Shown: piece by piece, positions 22,721 through 34,436 of the stretch
Position numbering within the stretch: position 1 is the first letter of the stretch
How the letters are laid out: every line of letters begins with the position of its first letter
DNA from: Eriocheir sinensis
Lineage: Eukaryota; Arthropoda; Malacostraca; Decapoda; Varunidae
Direction of reading: 5' to 3'
Length of the DNA stretch: 64,000 nucleotides
Assembly: GCF_024679095.1 (NCBI RefSeq)
Contig: NC_066529.1
Location: forward strand, 4,394,866 to 4,458,865
Program-made: the position numbers and the translations under genes
The notes under the pieces: model-generated
Seen by the model: only the letters and a program-made list of their open reading frames with translations
The model's database searches: none
What the model was told of the DNA's origin: nothing

Positions 22721-22780
22721 CAGTAAGTTTGGTTGTACGAGGTTAGATTGAGCTTGAGGTAATCTTTTATGAGCAAATTC
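21776..22780. other. Unique A/T-rich DNA with CCTCCG hexamers and a GT tract
   Basis: GTGCGTGC words near 21830-21890, a CCTCCG/CTCCGT hexamer tract at about 22440-22540 and (GT)35 at 22651-22720. No gene signal. Confidence 0.6.
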
Positions 22781-22849
22781 CCGGGCTATTTTTTTTCATT
22801 ATTTCTTATTTTTTTCCCTTGAGCTGCTTCCTCTGCTATAAAAAAAAAA
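22781..22849 (-). repeat. Dispersed repeat DR, partial copy (minus)
   Basis: CCGGGCTATTTTTTTTC, T-rich middle, CCCTTGAGCTG and TCCTCTGCTATAAAA match the left half of the family in minus orientation. Confidence 0.6.
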
Positions 22850-23200
22850 GAAATCAGTGAGTTCTATATAATGAAAGGAAAGTGAATAGAAAGTCCACTA
22901 AATATTCGTCTTGATAAATTGCTTTCGCGGTAAAAAACAAGGTACAGAAAAGTGAAGGAGAACAAAGGAGCAATAACTAACACTTTTTGCTTAACCCTCG
23001 CATCACCACTTTGTCCAAACATTTATCTTCCCGTGGCTACTAATCTTATAACCACCGTAGATTAAGTAACCCGTCCTTTCCATCGTTTCTTTGTGTCCGC
23101 GGTCATTCCTTAACTGCAGCGCGTCCATCCTTGCACCACGCCATCCACCGGGGTCATAAATCACTCCCTCTGACAGCTTAACTACCGCCCTCTGCCTCAG
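22850..23200. other. Unique DNA ending in an acceptor-like site
   Basis: Unique, with CpG-containing sequence from about 23090. It ends in 'cttaact' then CGCCCTCTGCCTCAG (AG at 23199-23200), a plausible 3' splice site. Confidence 0.4.
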
Positions 23201-23258
23201 ATTCGTGGTTACCTTAGTTCACCTTGCCTTAGTCGCCTTTATTATCCCATACGGCGAG
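23201..23258 (+). CDS. Weak candidate internal exon (58 nt) with hydrophobic reading
   Basis: It lies between the acceptor at 23200 and a strong donor-like CGGCGAG|GTAAGG at 23258/23259. One frame is open and reads FVVTLVHLALVAFIIPYGE, a membrane-like segment. Other frames are also open over so short a span. There is no flanking exon or homology to support it. Equally possible is a unique non-coding island with chance splice words. Confidence 0.2.
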
Positions 23259-23263
23259 GTAAG

Positions 23264-23473
23264 GAAAAAGGATTAGGGAAGAAACAGGAAGGGAGAGGGA
23301 GAGGGGGAGGGAGAGAGGGAGAGGGGGGAAGAAAGAAAGTAGAAAGAAAAAGAGAGGAAAGAAAAAAAGAAAGGAAGGAAAGGAGGAATGAAAGAAGGAA
23401 AGAGGAAAGAATAGGGAGAAAGAAACAAAGGACGGAAGGAAGGAAAATAGGAAAGGAGAAAGAGCGAAAAAAA

Positions 23474-23511
<38 letters not shown>

Positions 23512-23674
23512 CTTGATAATGAAAAAGAGAACATGAAAGTGAAAACTGGGAAAAATTGAAATGGGTGTAGGACTCCAGCGCTTACGACAAAAAAAAAAAA
23601 GACAGAGAGGAGAATGACAACCAGAATGAATAAAAAAAAGAGGAAATAAAATAAAACATGTGAAGAAGGGGGAG

Positions 23675-23712
<38 letters not shown>

Positions 23713-24355
23713 GAAACATGGAAAAAGAGTTTGGAGAAGGAGGAAATAAATGGAAGAAACGGGAAGGAAAAATTAATGGGGCGAGAGAGAGAATAGAATA
23801 GGTAGGCTTGGAAAAACGTCAGGAGGGAGGAAGGGAAGATAAAGGTAGGGAAGGAGTCGGAAGGTAGGAAAGGAAGAGAAGAGGCAAGGAGAGAAAGGGA
23901 ATGGAGGGAAAGAAGGAGGGAGCGAGGAAAGGGAAGTACAGAGCGAACACAATGACCTATGGGTGAAGTATGGGGTAGGAAGGAAAGAAAGGGAGGGAGG
24001 GAAGGAAAGGAAAGTGAAGGGACCTAAGGGGTAGGGAAGGGAAGGGAAGGGAAGGCAAGGCAAGACAAGGAAAGAGGAGGGAAGAAAGGAAAAGAAAGCA
24101 GAGGAAAAGAAAGGGAAGGGAAGGGAAAGGAAAGGAAGGGAAGGAAAAGGAAGTGCAGGGAAGCGAAGGAAAGTGAAATGTAGCGAAGAGAAGGGAAGGA
24201 AAAAGGAACCGAGGGAGGGAGGGAGGGAGGGAAAGATGGAAGAGAGAAAGGAAACAGAAGGAGCTAGAGAAGACGTAGGGACACGAGGAGGAGGAGGAGG
24301 AGGAGGAGGAAGGAAGGAAGGAGAGGGAGGTAGAGAAGCAGGAAGGGAGACTTTT
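23264..24355. repeat. Purine-rich block with GA, GGAA and GGA tracts
   Basis: G/A-dominated + strand with (GA)n at about 23478-23508 and 23680-23711, GGGAA runs near 24025-24150 and (GGA)n at 24285-24310. The 259-codon minus frame (23773-24552) is Phe/Pro/Ser composition. Confidence 0.8.
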
Positions 24356-24615
24356 ACACCATAATTTAGCGCATTACAAGAGCCAGTGCTTCTGTAGGCC
24401 ATTAGAGCCGGCAGTTTCGGGGCCAGTTTATGGAGAGAAAACAGCGGGGGGCCCCTAATGCGCCGGCCGTTACGTCTGGTGGCGGCCGTGTCCGACAAGG
24501 CATCGCTCACACCTCCCACGGCGCCCAGTGTGTCCCGCAGGCGTATTATCACCCCGGGATTAGCATCTTGGGGGCGTTTCGCGGTGACGGGTTATGGCAC
24601 TTAGCGGTGTAGAGG
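24356..24615. other. Unique CpG-rich island, candidate conserved element
   Basis: About 260 bases of complex sequence between two purine blocks. CpG-dense words (GCGCCGGCCG, GGCGGCCGTG) alternate with homeodomain-type cores (CATTAGAGCC, GGGATTAGC). Neither strand gives a convincing frame. It is among the clearest of the unique islands. Confidence 0.4.
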
Positions 24616-25520
24616 AAGAGGGGGATTGTAGGAACGTTCTATGGAAGAGAGAAGGACTTTAAGGGGTTTGGGAAAGGGGAGAGAGCAAGGAAGAGAGTGA
24701 GTGGGAGAGGGAGAGGGGGATGTAGGAGCCTTGTATGGAAGAGAGGGACGTTAAGGGGTTTTGGAAAGGAGAGAGATTGATGGAGAAAGAGAGGGAGAGT
24801 GAGGGAGAGGGAAAAGGTGAGGGAGAGAAAATGGGAGAGGGAGAGAGGGGCAGGTAAAGGATGCAAATAGAAGGAAGAAATGAGAAAGTAATTTACGGAG
24901 AAGGGCAAGAAATAAGGGGAAATAATGATTAATAGAAAGCTCTTTTAGGAACTTAGAGAAGACGAGGAATGGTTAGGACAGAAAAGACAGTGAAACAAAA
25001 ATAAGAAAATCATTAAATCAAAGTGAGGGAGACATATAACTAAAACTACGAAGGAAAAAGAAATAGAGATATATAGATAGATAGAAAATAAAATAAATAT
25101 GAGTAAAGAAAAAAAATATGAATTGCAGAAAAAAAAACTTCAAAAGAGAGCAGGAGAAACGATGTAAAAAGCGGCAGAAGAGGAGGAGGAGGGCAAGAGT
25201 AGCGGGCGGAGGTAATGGAAATGGAGGAAATGTGTTTATGGAGCATTCATGGTACCTCCGAGAGAATGGGGCGGGTGATGGGGTGTTAGGAGCCCGTTGA
25301 GGACCGGCTGAATGAGAGGGAAGGGAAGGAGGATGGGACTGAAGGGGCGGGCGGATGGCCGGCGAAGGAAGGGTAGGTAGGCGGGAAGGGCTCGGGCTTG
25401 CTTCGATTCGGGGCTACATATGGAAGAGGTGAAAAGTGGAAAAGGAAATGTGGAAGGACGTGGAATGGGAGGAGAGGAAGGAAGGAACGGGATGATGTAA
25501 TGGAAACGAAGAAAAATGAA
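24616..25520. repeat. Purine-rich low-complexity DNA
   Basis: GAGAGGGAGA-type sequence to about 24860, A-rich to 25170, then GGAGGA and GGAAGG words. 'gggg?attgtaggaacgttct'-type text near 24619 recurs near 24717 as a short direct repeat. No gene signal. Confidence 0.7.
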
Positions 25521-25542
25521 TAGCGGGCTTGTAAAAAAAAAA
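25521..25542 (-). repeat. Dispersed repeat DR, short fragment
   Basis: Only 'tagcgggcttgtaaaaaaaa' of the family core is present, in minus orientation. Confidence 0.35.
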
Positions 25543-25738
25543 GCATGGATAGAAATATGACCTCCAGCTTAAGTTTAGGATTTAATACGAAAGAGAAGAT
25601 TAAAAGATGCTTAACAATTATAGGATCTCACATTTCATCACCATTAGAATTAGAGAAAAAAAGAACTTTCAACAATTAAAGAGAAAACCGCTAGCTCACC
25701 AGACAGTCGGACAGGCAGACAGACAGACAGACCCTCAC

Positions 25739-25882
25739 CCAAACCGCCCGCAATACAAGGGCGAACATGACGAAGGTGACGAGGAGGAAATTGACGAGGA
25801 CGAGGGTGAAGGGTGGGAACGGCAGTGCGGCCAAGAAACGAGTCTTCAGGGACCTATTCGTCTTGCCATTCTGTTCGTCCAT
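25739..25882 (-). CDS. Weak candidate first coding exon encoding a type II membrane anchor
   Basis: On the minus strand ATG at 25882 opens 48 codons, ending exactly at TGG|GTGAGG (25739/25738), a phase-0 donor. The first 24 residues are polar and basic (MDEQNGKTNRSLKTR...). They are followed by a hydrophobic helix (FTLVLVNFLLVTFVMFALVL) and RAVW. A short basic N-terminus plus one helix is typical of type II Golgi enzymes, but no catalytic domain is visible. Third codon positions are C-rich. The same DNA belongs to a diverged repeat series (25855-26470), and GTC/CTC bias alone could create the frame. Confidence 0.25.
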
Positions 25883-26470
25883 AGATTCTCCGCTCGGGTC
25901 CGCCCTCCATACAAGTGTTCCTCGATATAATTCAATCACAAGAACACTGGACCTGCATGGCTTTACCCTTTCTTCCTTTCTTGTTTTCTTAGTTTAACCG
26001 CAATGTTATTTTATGTCGTTCTGCGCCATTCTGCTCCTCCATAGCTCATAATATTAGTTTCGCTTTTATATTTGTATGTTAGTTATGGTTTAGGTGCCTC
26101 TCTTCTTTTACTCTTCTATACCTTTATTTACATTTTAGTCTTGCATCATTACCATGTTACGTATTCCTGCTTCTAAATACCTTCCCTCTTCCTACATAGC
26201 TTTTTCTTCTTCCTCTCCTTCTTTCTACATTGCTTTCCTGTCCATCCCTATATATATTTCTCATCGTCTATGCACAAGAACACTAAACGGCATTGCTTAA
26301 ACCTTCCCTCTTTGACTCTCTTCACCTTTCTTTCACGTTTTCACTCTTTCCTCTCCTTTAAAGCTTCCCTGCGCTGTACTGTCCCTCTAGCATACATGTG
26401 TCTCTCCCGGCGTACATGCTAGAACACTTAGTTTGGTCCCTGCATTGCTCTGCCCTTCCTTGCCTTCCTA
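25855..26470. repeat. Three diverged direct repeats of unequal spacing
   Basis: A CCAT(A)-rich segment followed by an 'AGAACACT' word, a GCAT word and a CTTTCC/CCTTCC tail recurs near 25906-25980, 26250-26320 and 26388-26475. The shared 'caagaacact' is exact in the first two. 'ccattctg' plus 'tccatag' occurs near 25866 and 26027. Confidence 0.45.
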
Positions 26471-27050
26471 GCTTCGCCTCGCCTCACCTCACCTCGCCTC
26501 GCCGCCTCCTCCCCTTCGTGCGATTACCATAACTCACTGCCCTCGTATCACCTTCCTCTGATCCTCAATTACCGAACTTATCGTATTCAATTAAACGGGA
26601 AATTATAACGCCGAGGGAATCCTGCCCCAGACTCCTCGTTAGCAAGCTCTCTTCTCTCCTCTCCTCTCCTACTGCTCCTCTCCCTCCTCCTACTCCTCTC
26701 CCTACTTCTTCGTCCCCTCGAGTCTTCTTCCGATATCCTATTATACGTTCTCGGAGTCCTTCCTTCGTTTCTTCCTTCCCCTTCCCTTCCTCCTTTTCCT
26801 CATTCTCTCTCTTAGTGTCTTTCTCTCTCTCGCTCTCCCTATCGGCTCTTCTTCTTCCTCCCTTCCTTTCCATGACAGCCTCCTTTCGACCCTAAGTTAC
26901 CATCCTCCTTCTCCTCCTCCTCCTCCCCCTCCTCCTCCTCCTCCTCTTGCTGTATGGGATTAATTTAGGCAGTGGTATGTATGTGTTTGTGCGTGTGTTT
27001 GTGCGTGTGCATGTGTCAGTATATTTACGAGAGAGAGAGAGCATAATGAG
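26471..27050. other. Pyrimidine-rich DNA, no gene seen
   Basis: GCCTCGCCTCACCTC words near 26475-26510, CT-rich sequence to 26880 and a (CCT)n run at 26908-26945. No supported frame. Confidence 0.6.

Positions 27051-27117
<67 letters not shown>
27051..27117. repeat. (GT)n microsatellite
   Basis: Pure GT tract of about 33 units. Confidence 0.97.
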
Positions 27118-27118
<1 letters not shown>

Positions 27119-28022
27119 TAGTTTCCTTGATAACTTTGAGAAGTAAAAACACGAATGAACTTGACACGCGGCGGGTTTTGTTGGGCCAGGCGGCGAGAGG
27201 AAACATGGAAACGCAGGCAACAGAAGGTCGATTCTATATTTGAAGGAGTTGATAGTATTCGCATTTACTACTTCTGAAGGAAGCTGAAAAGATGGAGGAG
27301 AGGAGAAAAGGGAGGGATGGAGGGAAAAAGAGAAAGGTGATGAGAGGACGTGTGTGGGAGTGAAAGTAGAGGAACGAAGGTAAAAAGTGATGGAGGGAGG
27401 GAGTGAAAAAAAAAGGGATGATGAAAAAGAGAGTACAGGGTTAGGAAGAAAGGAAAAATGAGATGGAGGGAGGGAAAGGTAATGATGAAACGTACGTGGG
27501 AGAAAGTGAAGTAAAAAGTAAAGAAAGAAAAAGAGCGAGAGAGAAAGGAGAAAGAATAGATGGAAAAGGAAAGAAGGGTAGGGGAGTTGAAAATAAATAA
27601 TTGCGAAATGCAGAAGTAAGAGAAAGAATGATACAGTTGAAAGAAAGCGGGGAGAGAAAAAGCAATAGAAAGCGAGAAGGGATTTGAGAAAGATAAGATT
27701 ATAGTCATAGTGGATAGGGGTTTGACTTAAAGTGGAAGGAATGGAAGTAAATGTATTAGAAACGGAATATCAATAGCAAATGTAAATCTTTAGCGGTGGT
27801 GACCGATGTGAAAACCTAAACAGAAAGAAAATGACGGGACATGAATTGATCAGGGCGGAAGAAGACAGAAAAGAAAGCAAAGGAAAGAAGCAAAGAATAG
27901 AAAGAATGACAGAAAACAAAAGAAAGCAAAGAAGAGCAAAGAAATAAATGAAAAAAAAGAATGAAAAGAAAGCAAAGAAATAGAATGAATGACAGAAAAC
28001 AAAACCGAGTGAACTTATTTCA

Positions 28023-28027
<5 letters not shown>
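27118..28027. repeat. Purine-rich DNA with local duplications
   Basis: G/A-rich sequence. A segment with 'gaaaggt(g/a)atgatga' and CGTGGGAG recurs near 27334 and 27475. A ~96-bp duplication with 'aatgacagaaaacaaaa' lies near 27905 and 27986. No gene signal. Confidence 0.65.

Positions 28028-28108
<81 letters not shown>
28028..28108. repeat. (GA)n microsatellite
   Basis: About 40 pure GA units, the longest GA-oriented pure tract on the + strand here. Confidence 0.97.
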
Positions 28109-28114
<6 letters not shown>

Positions 28115-28330
28115 AGAAGAACCCTGAAGGAAGACAAGCGCCATTAGAGCGAGAGGAGTTAATTGCATACCTCTGCGTGGGTTTCTCTGTTTTCCTGTTT
28201 GTCTGTCTGTCTGTCCGCCCGTTTGTCTGTCCGCCCACCCACCCTCATCTGTATTACGTCCTTGGATCGGGTCAAATGAAGTCAGGCCAGGTCAGGAAAG
28301 GTTGTATGAGTGTAAAAGTAAGTGGGCTTG

Positions 28331-28333
<3 letters not shown>
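28109..28333. other. Short unique DNA with GTCT runs
   Basis: Mixed sequence with TGTCTGTCTGTCC runs near 28199-28225. No gene signal. Confidence 0.5.
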
Positions 28334-29202
<869 letters not shown>

Positions 29203-29261
<59 letters not shown>

Positions 29262-29330
29262 GAAACTAAGACAAAGAGAGACATTTAGCTGCGAACAGAC
29301 AGACAGACAAGCATGGGCTGCAGACTGTTT

Positions 29331-29370
<40 letters not shown>
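29203..29370. repeat. (GA)n and (GT)n tracts
   Basis: (GA)29 at 29203-29260 and (GT)18 at 29334-29370. Confidence 0.97.
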
Positions 29371-29373
<3 letters not shown>

Positions 29374-29764
29374 ACGGGGAGGTCGTCGCGGCGCCTGTCA
29401 AGGTAATGGATGGTCGCGCCGCCCTTCATTGCACGACCGGCGGACGGGAGGAGACGGGCAACGGGGGGCGGGAGGGAGGGAGGGCGGGACGGAACATCAG
29501 TGACGGTGGTGGGAATGGGAAGGAAGCGTTGGGACGGGGGTTCAGGGGAGTAATTTCCTGACGGTGTGACGGGAGAACGGAACAGGGGTAATTTTAAGCG
29601 AGAATAAATAGGGGTGACGTGAAGGGAAAGGACAGGGTGACGGAAGTAAAGACTGAACGAAAAAGGGTGGCGGGGTGACGAGGGTGAGAGTGGCGGCAAG
29701 ACGGAACAAGACAGAGTTAGTTAAAGGCTTGACATCGTGACGGAGACGGGCAGACGGTAAGGGT
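29371..29764. other. CpG-containing G-rich DNA
   Basis: GACGG/GGGACGG words recur to about 29760. The 82-codon + frame includes a GT-tract translation and G-rich residues, and is not supported as a gene. Confidence 0.5.
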
Positions 29765-30022
29765 GAAAGGGTTGACAGTGAGAAGGAGGAACGGGACTGT
29801 TGGGAGCAAGGGTGAGGGAGCTAATGGGAAGGCAGTAGAGGAAAGGGAAGGAACAAGAGTAACAGGGGATGACAAAGCTAACGGAGAGAAAAGGGAGAAA
29901 AGGGAAAGGGAAGGAAGAAGAGTAACAGGAGGTAACGAAGCTAACAGAGAGGAAAGGGATGAAAAGGAAATAAGGAAGAGAAACAAGGTGACGAAGCTAA
30001 CGGAAAGAAAAGAGAGGAAAGG
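29765..30022. repeat. Purine-rich minisatellite (~60-70-bp unit)
   Basis: 'gaagctaac(g/a)gagag' recurs near 29876, 29937 and 29995 with AAGAGTAACAGG between copies. Confidence 0.7.
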
Positions 30023-30570
30023 GAAGAAAACAAGAGAAACTGGAGTAGTGGCGGTATGGGACGGGAAATAATGAGTTAGAGGTGAGTGCTTAGAAAGGAC
30101 AGGAGTGATGGAGTGAGGGCGTACGGTATGGAAGGAAAACTAACTCTACACCGAAATGAAGGAGATAAAAGGGAAGGAAACAAGAGAAACAGGAATATTG
30201 GTGGTATGGAACGGGGAATAATGAGTTAGAAGTGAAAGATTAGGAAAGGACAGGTTGACTGCAGGAGTGACGGAGTGAGGGCGTACGGTATGGAAGGAAA
30301 ACTAACTCTATACCAAAATGAAAGAGATAAAAGGGAAGGAAACAAGAGAAACAGGAATATTGGCGGTATGGAACGGGGAATAATGGGTTTGAGGGGAAAG
30401 ATTAGGAAAGGACATGAAAGGAAAACTAACTCTATACCAAAATGAAAGAGATGAAAGAGAAGGAAACAAGAGAAACAGGAGTATTGGCGGATGGAACGCG
30501 GAATAATGAGTTGGAGGGGAAAGATTAGGAAAGGACAGGGTTGACAGCAGGAGTAAGGGAGGGAAGAGAT
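30023..30570. repeat. Minisatellite of ~150-bp units, four copies (two shortened)
   Basis: 'aacaagagaaac(t/a)gg(a)' starts units near 30030, 30178, 30345 and 30466. Each continues with GGCGGTATGG, GAATAATG and GATTAGGAAAGGACA. Units 1 and 2 also carry GTGAGGGCGTACGGTATGG and AAACTAACTCTA. Units 3 and 4 lack parts of this. Confidence 0.85.
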
Positions 30571-31300
30571 GGGGGGTAAGATATGCAAGGGGGTGACCAG
30601 GGAACAGATGGGACAGAAGGATGGATGGCAGGAACTCGACTACTCTCTCAGCTCTCCCTCGACAAGTCCCTTATCGACCTACATTTAGTTTCCCAGAATT
30701 CAAAAATAAGGTGAAAAATTCTACGTCGGAAAATTGTCAGGAGGAGGACAAAAACATCATTAGTGTACCTTTAAAGTTTCTAATGACCTGTTTTTTGTGC
30801 TCATGTATTTTTAGGTAGTTCACATTTCAGTCGTTTATGAAGTCGGTGTTTTAATTTTCTCATAATTAGCGTTCTTGTCCGTTCTCTCCTTTCCTCATTT
30901 CGTTCTCCTTCGCCCTTCCATCTTCCTACTTAAGATTCTTTCTATGCTATCACTTTCATCTCTTCCTCCTCTCCTCTCCTTTCGTTTCCTCCTCCCCTTT
31001 CAATCTTCCTTTCTCAGATACTTTCCACGCTCTCACTTTCGTCTCTTCCTCCTCTCCTTCATTTCCTCTCCCTCTTTTATACCCTCCTCCCTCTCTTCCA
31101 CTCTTCCCTCCATCCTCGACTCCTCCCCTCCTCTCCCCTCCCGTCCCCTCTCCCTCTCTCCTCGACCCTTCCCCTTCCCTCCTCTCCACTCTTCTTCCAA
31201 AGTTTCACAAGAACGTAACGTAATTAACCGTGGAAGGCTGACAGGGGCGGTGTGGAAACTCCCAAAGCGAGCCTCGGTGGGCGGCGGGGGAGGGGGTGGG

Positions 31301-31302
<2 letters not shown>
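30571..31302. other. Unique then pyrimidine-rich DNA
   Basis: About 30600-30860 is unique A/T-rich and 30870-31200 is C/T-rich with a CTCTTCCTCCTCTCC word repeated about 100 bp apart. 31205-31300 is a small unique G-rich island. No gene signal. Confidence 0.5.
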
Positions 31303-31338
<36 letters not shown>

Positions 31339-31394
31339 AATAAGCAGCATATGAGGTAACTACAGACAGATGTTATCCTTCCTTTCTGTCACTT

Positions 31395-31454
<60 letters not shown>
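31303..31454. repeat. (GA)n and (AC)n tracts
   Basis: (GA)17 at 31303-31336 and (AC)29 at 31397-31454. Confidence 0.97.
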
Positions 31455-31456
<2 letters not shown>

Positions 31457-32470
31457 TTCCCCTCACCCTCCCCACACACTAACACACCCCTTGCCGCCTC
31501 CCCCCCCCCCACCCACACACACACACACTTTAGCTTTTCCTGAACGCATAAGTAAGAACGCAAAGCCACACTTTTACGCACCTTCCTTTGTTCCTTGCGT
31601 GTGGGTACTAGCGCCCCCTTCCCCCTTCTTCCTCGCCTGCTGGTGGTACTTCATCGGGAAATTATATACGAGTCTCTTTTTACCACTCATATCTGCCAGC
31701 GCTTTCGAATTCATTTTATATATATCTCTATTACTTCCGTGCGCCTTGCTTAATATTTTTTTTTTGCTTTGGACTTATATTTGAATTTTTCCGGGTGATT
31801 CAGTTTAAGGTTTTCTTCTGTTGTTGACGAAAATCTGTTGCCGGCTTGTATATGTCTAGTTTTCCTGTTACGAAGCCTTGGAGTTGTTTTATTTCATTTG
31901 ATATTCTTGTTTTCTGCTCTGTCCCCTTTTCCGGTTCTTGTTTTTTTCTTTCATTCCTAGCCTTTGTTTCACGCCCATCTTCCTTCACATTTTCCTCCCC
32001 CTTCCCTCTTCCTCCTCATGTCATTCGCATTTCCCTTTCCCCTTTCCTTGTTCGTCCTCTTGTCATTTCCATTTCCCTTTTCCTTCTCCGTTCTTCTTGT
32101 CCTTCCTTTATTTCTACTACTACATACTCCTCCTTCATCTCCCTTCCCCCATTTCCTTTCCTTCCTGGTCCTTCTCCATGCCTTTTCCCATTGCTCTCTC
32201 TGTCCTTTTTCGTTTTCTTGCCATTTCCATTTTCCTTTTCCTTCCCCATTCTTTCTCTTGTCATCTTGCCCTATATCCCCTCTTTATCTTCCCTTCTCTA
32301 TGCCTCTTCCCATTGCTATTCCCCCTTCTTGTTATTTACACTTTCATTCCCATTCTCCTTTCCCTTCCTCACTCGTCTTCTTCATATGCTCACCTATCTC
32401 CCTTTCCCTCTCCGTTCCCTTCACCGTCTCCGCACCTGCCCCTTCCCATGACCCTTCACCCCCTTCTCGT
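31455..32470. repeat. Unique T-rich then pyrimidine-rich block with decayed repeats
   Basis: 31455-31960 is unique and T-rich. From 31960, C/T-rich words such as 'cttttcccattgct' and 'cctcttcccattgct' recur at about 120 bp. Three overlapping frames (181-201 residues) in different phases confirm compositional openness rather than coding. Confidence 0.7.
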
Positions 32471-32660
32471 ACCCAAACAGTGAATCGTACTCGTGTTAGG
32501 TCGTATCTCACTCCTGTCTGTAGCTAGCCACGACCACCACGACAACCACTACGTCTGGCCGTGGCGTGCGCCGGGCCGAGGGAAGCGTGGTATTAGTGGT
32601 CATAACGCCCTCTGCTGCCCCGACCAAGGCGTGACCCGGCCGACTTGCTTACCGTGAGTG
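32471..32660. other. Unique CpG-rich island
   Basis: Contains 'ggccgtggcgtgcgccgg' and CCCGACCAAGGCGTGACC among unique flanks. A minus-strand ACG|GTAAGC word near 32651 is donor-like, but no exon frame is convincing. Confidence 0.3.
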
Positions 32661-33574
32661 GCGAGGCTAGACGCTCCCTCACGCCCTGCCATTCCCCTCC
32701 ATTACTCACTCTTAACCGTCTCCCTTTTCCTGGCTTCCTTGTGTTGAGTTTTCCCTGTATGGTGAGTTTTTGTCCATCGTTTTTGCGGCTGTTTGTTTTT
32801 ACCTTTTGCATTTTCCATGATAAGTTAGTATGCGGTGTTTTTATGTTTTTTTTTTTAACTAGTGTTCAATATTTACTGTTCTTTGTTTTACTTATGTTTT
32901 TTTTCTACATTCCAGTTCTATAGTTTCGTGTTTTTTATAATTTTCTTTCCCTTGCCCGAGCTGGTATGTGTTTATTTTTTTTATTTTTTTTATTCACTAG
33001 TATTCAATCTTAACTGTCCCTTGCTTTCCTTATGTTCTGTTCTGCTTTCCATTTTTATAGTTTTCAGTTCATTCTTTGTTCTCTCTCTTCCTGTTCTCCA
33101 CCATTCGTTCATCTCTTTGTACGTTGCAGTCCCAGTAAATCAATCACTCATTCTCTTTCTACGTTTACCGTCATTTTTTTGCCTACAGTTATTTACCCTA
33201 TAACGTCCCATGTCGTTATTTTCCTATGTATCATTCCTTCTTTTTCATCTATTCAATCCTCCCGCTCTTTTCACCTCCATCACTTTGCGTCCGTCTGTTA
33301 TTTATTTATTTATTTTTTTTTTTACTTCTTCTATCACCCCGTTTCTGGCAGTCACATGTACTCGAATTTCCCATGTCTCATTTTTTTCCTACATCTTCTA
33401 CTCGTATTCCCTTTCACCTCCCTTTACGCTGACTGTCATTTTTTTTCTCGTCTGTAGTTTTTACCTTGCAGCGTCCCATGTCGTTCATATACCTGCCTTT
33501 CCTCTTTACTATATTTTTTCCTCATCTACTATTCTCTTTCTTTTACCTGTTCACCTCCAAAACGTACCCTTAAA
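32661..33574. repeat. T-rich DNA with a ~140-bp direct repeat
   Basis: 'aactagtgttcaatatttac' near 32857 and its diverged partner 'cactagtattcaatcttaac' near 32996 begin similar stretches. Later, 'cccatgtcgtt' occurs near 33209 and 33477. Three hydrophobic overlapping frames are compositional. Confidence 0.6.
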
Positions 33575-33785
33575 ATATCCCATGGCCTCCCTGTCTACCT
33601 GCTTTTTCCCCTCTATGTACAGCCATATCCAAGTACCTCTACCCTCCATTTCCACCTCTATATCTCGCTGCTGATACCACTCTGTCCCATGGCGTTCCCG
33701 TACCTGCTTTTTCCCCTCTACGTGCGGTCATATCCAACTACCTCCGCCTCCCGTTTCCACCTCTATATCTCGTTGCTGATACCCC
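33575..33785. repeat. Tandem duplication of a ~106-bp unit
   Basis: Two copies share 'acctgctttttcccctctac' or its one-base variant, TCCAA(C/G)TACCTC and 'tttccacctctatatctcg(t/c)tgctg'-type text. Confidence 0.85.
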
Positions 33786-33953
33786 TCTTTACCGGTGATA
33801 ACTCGGCCAGGTATCGCCCCTTGCACCGCTGCCGTACACACCTGCTCGCCTATTAACAGGTGCCATACGTTGCTCCATACCTTAATTTCGCGGTTGTGTG
33901 TTTGTCCCCTCGATTACCCTGTTTTTTATGATTTTTTTTTTCATTGCTGGTTG

Positions 33954-34001
<48 letters not shown>

Positions 34002-34436
34002 CCTTCCCGTATAGCTTGTTACTTATATATACAGCTTTCTTTTTGCGTCTCTACTGTTGATTGCTCTCCCTATTTTTCTTCTCTACTTGTTTTCGTGGCA
34101 TATTTTTTTTTCTTTTTCGTGGTAATTTTTTTTTCTACTCCTGCGATATGTTTGTTTTTTTGTTTCCTTCTCATGATAATCTTCTTTCTTTTGCTGTATT
34201 GTTTTTTTTTCCTTGGTAGTTTCTTTTTCGTTCTTCCTTTCGTGGTCCTTTGTGTTCCTGATTATAGAAGGGCATATTTTTTAAGTCATTGTGGATAGAG
34301 TTATGCATACACCTTGTTTCTAGTGGACTTCCAATTAACTTATACTTTCCATCTCTTATTTCTCTTCTTTTACGTATCTTACTTCTCTCACCTTTACTCT
34401 TTTCTTGTCTACGCCTCTTCTCTGCAATCCTCCTAA
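33786..34436. other. Unique T-rich DNA with a CT tract
   Basis: Unique sequence with CpG words to about 33890, (CT)22 at 33955-33999, then T-rich sequence with T-runs. No gene signal. Confidence 0.6.
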
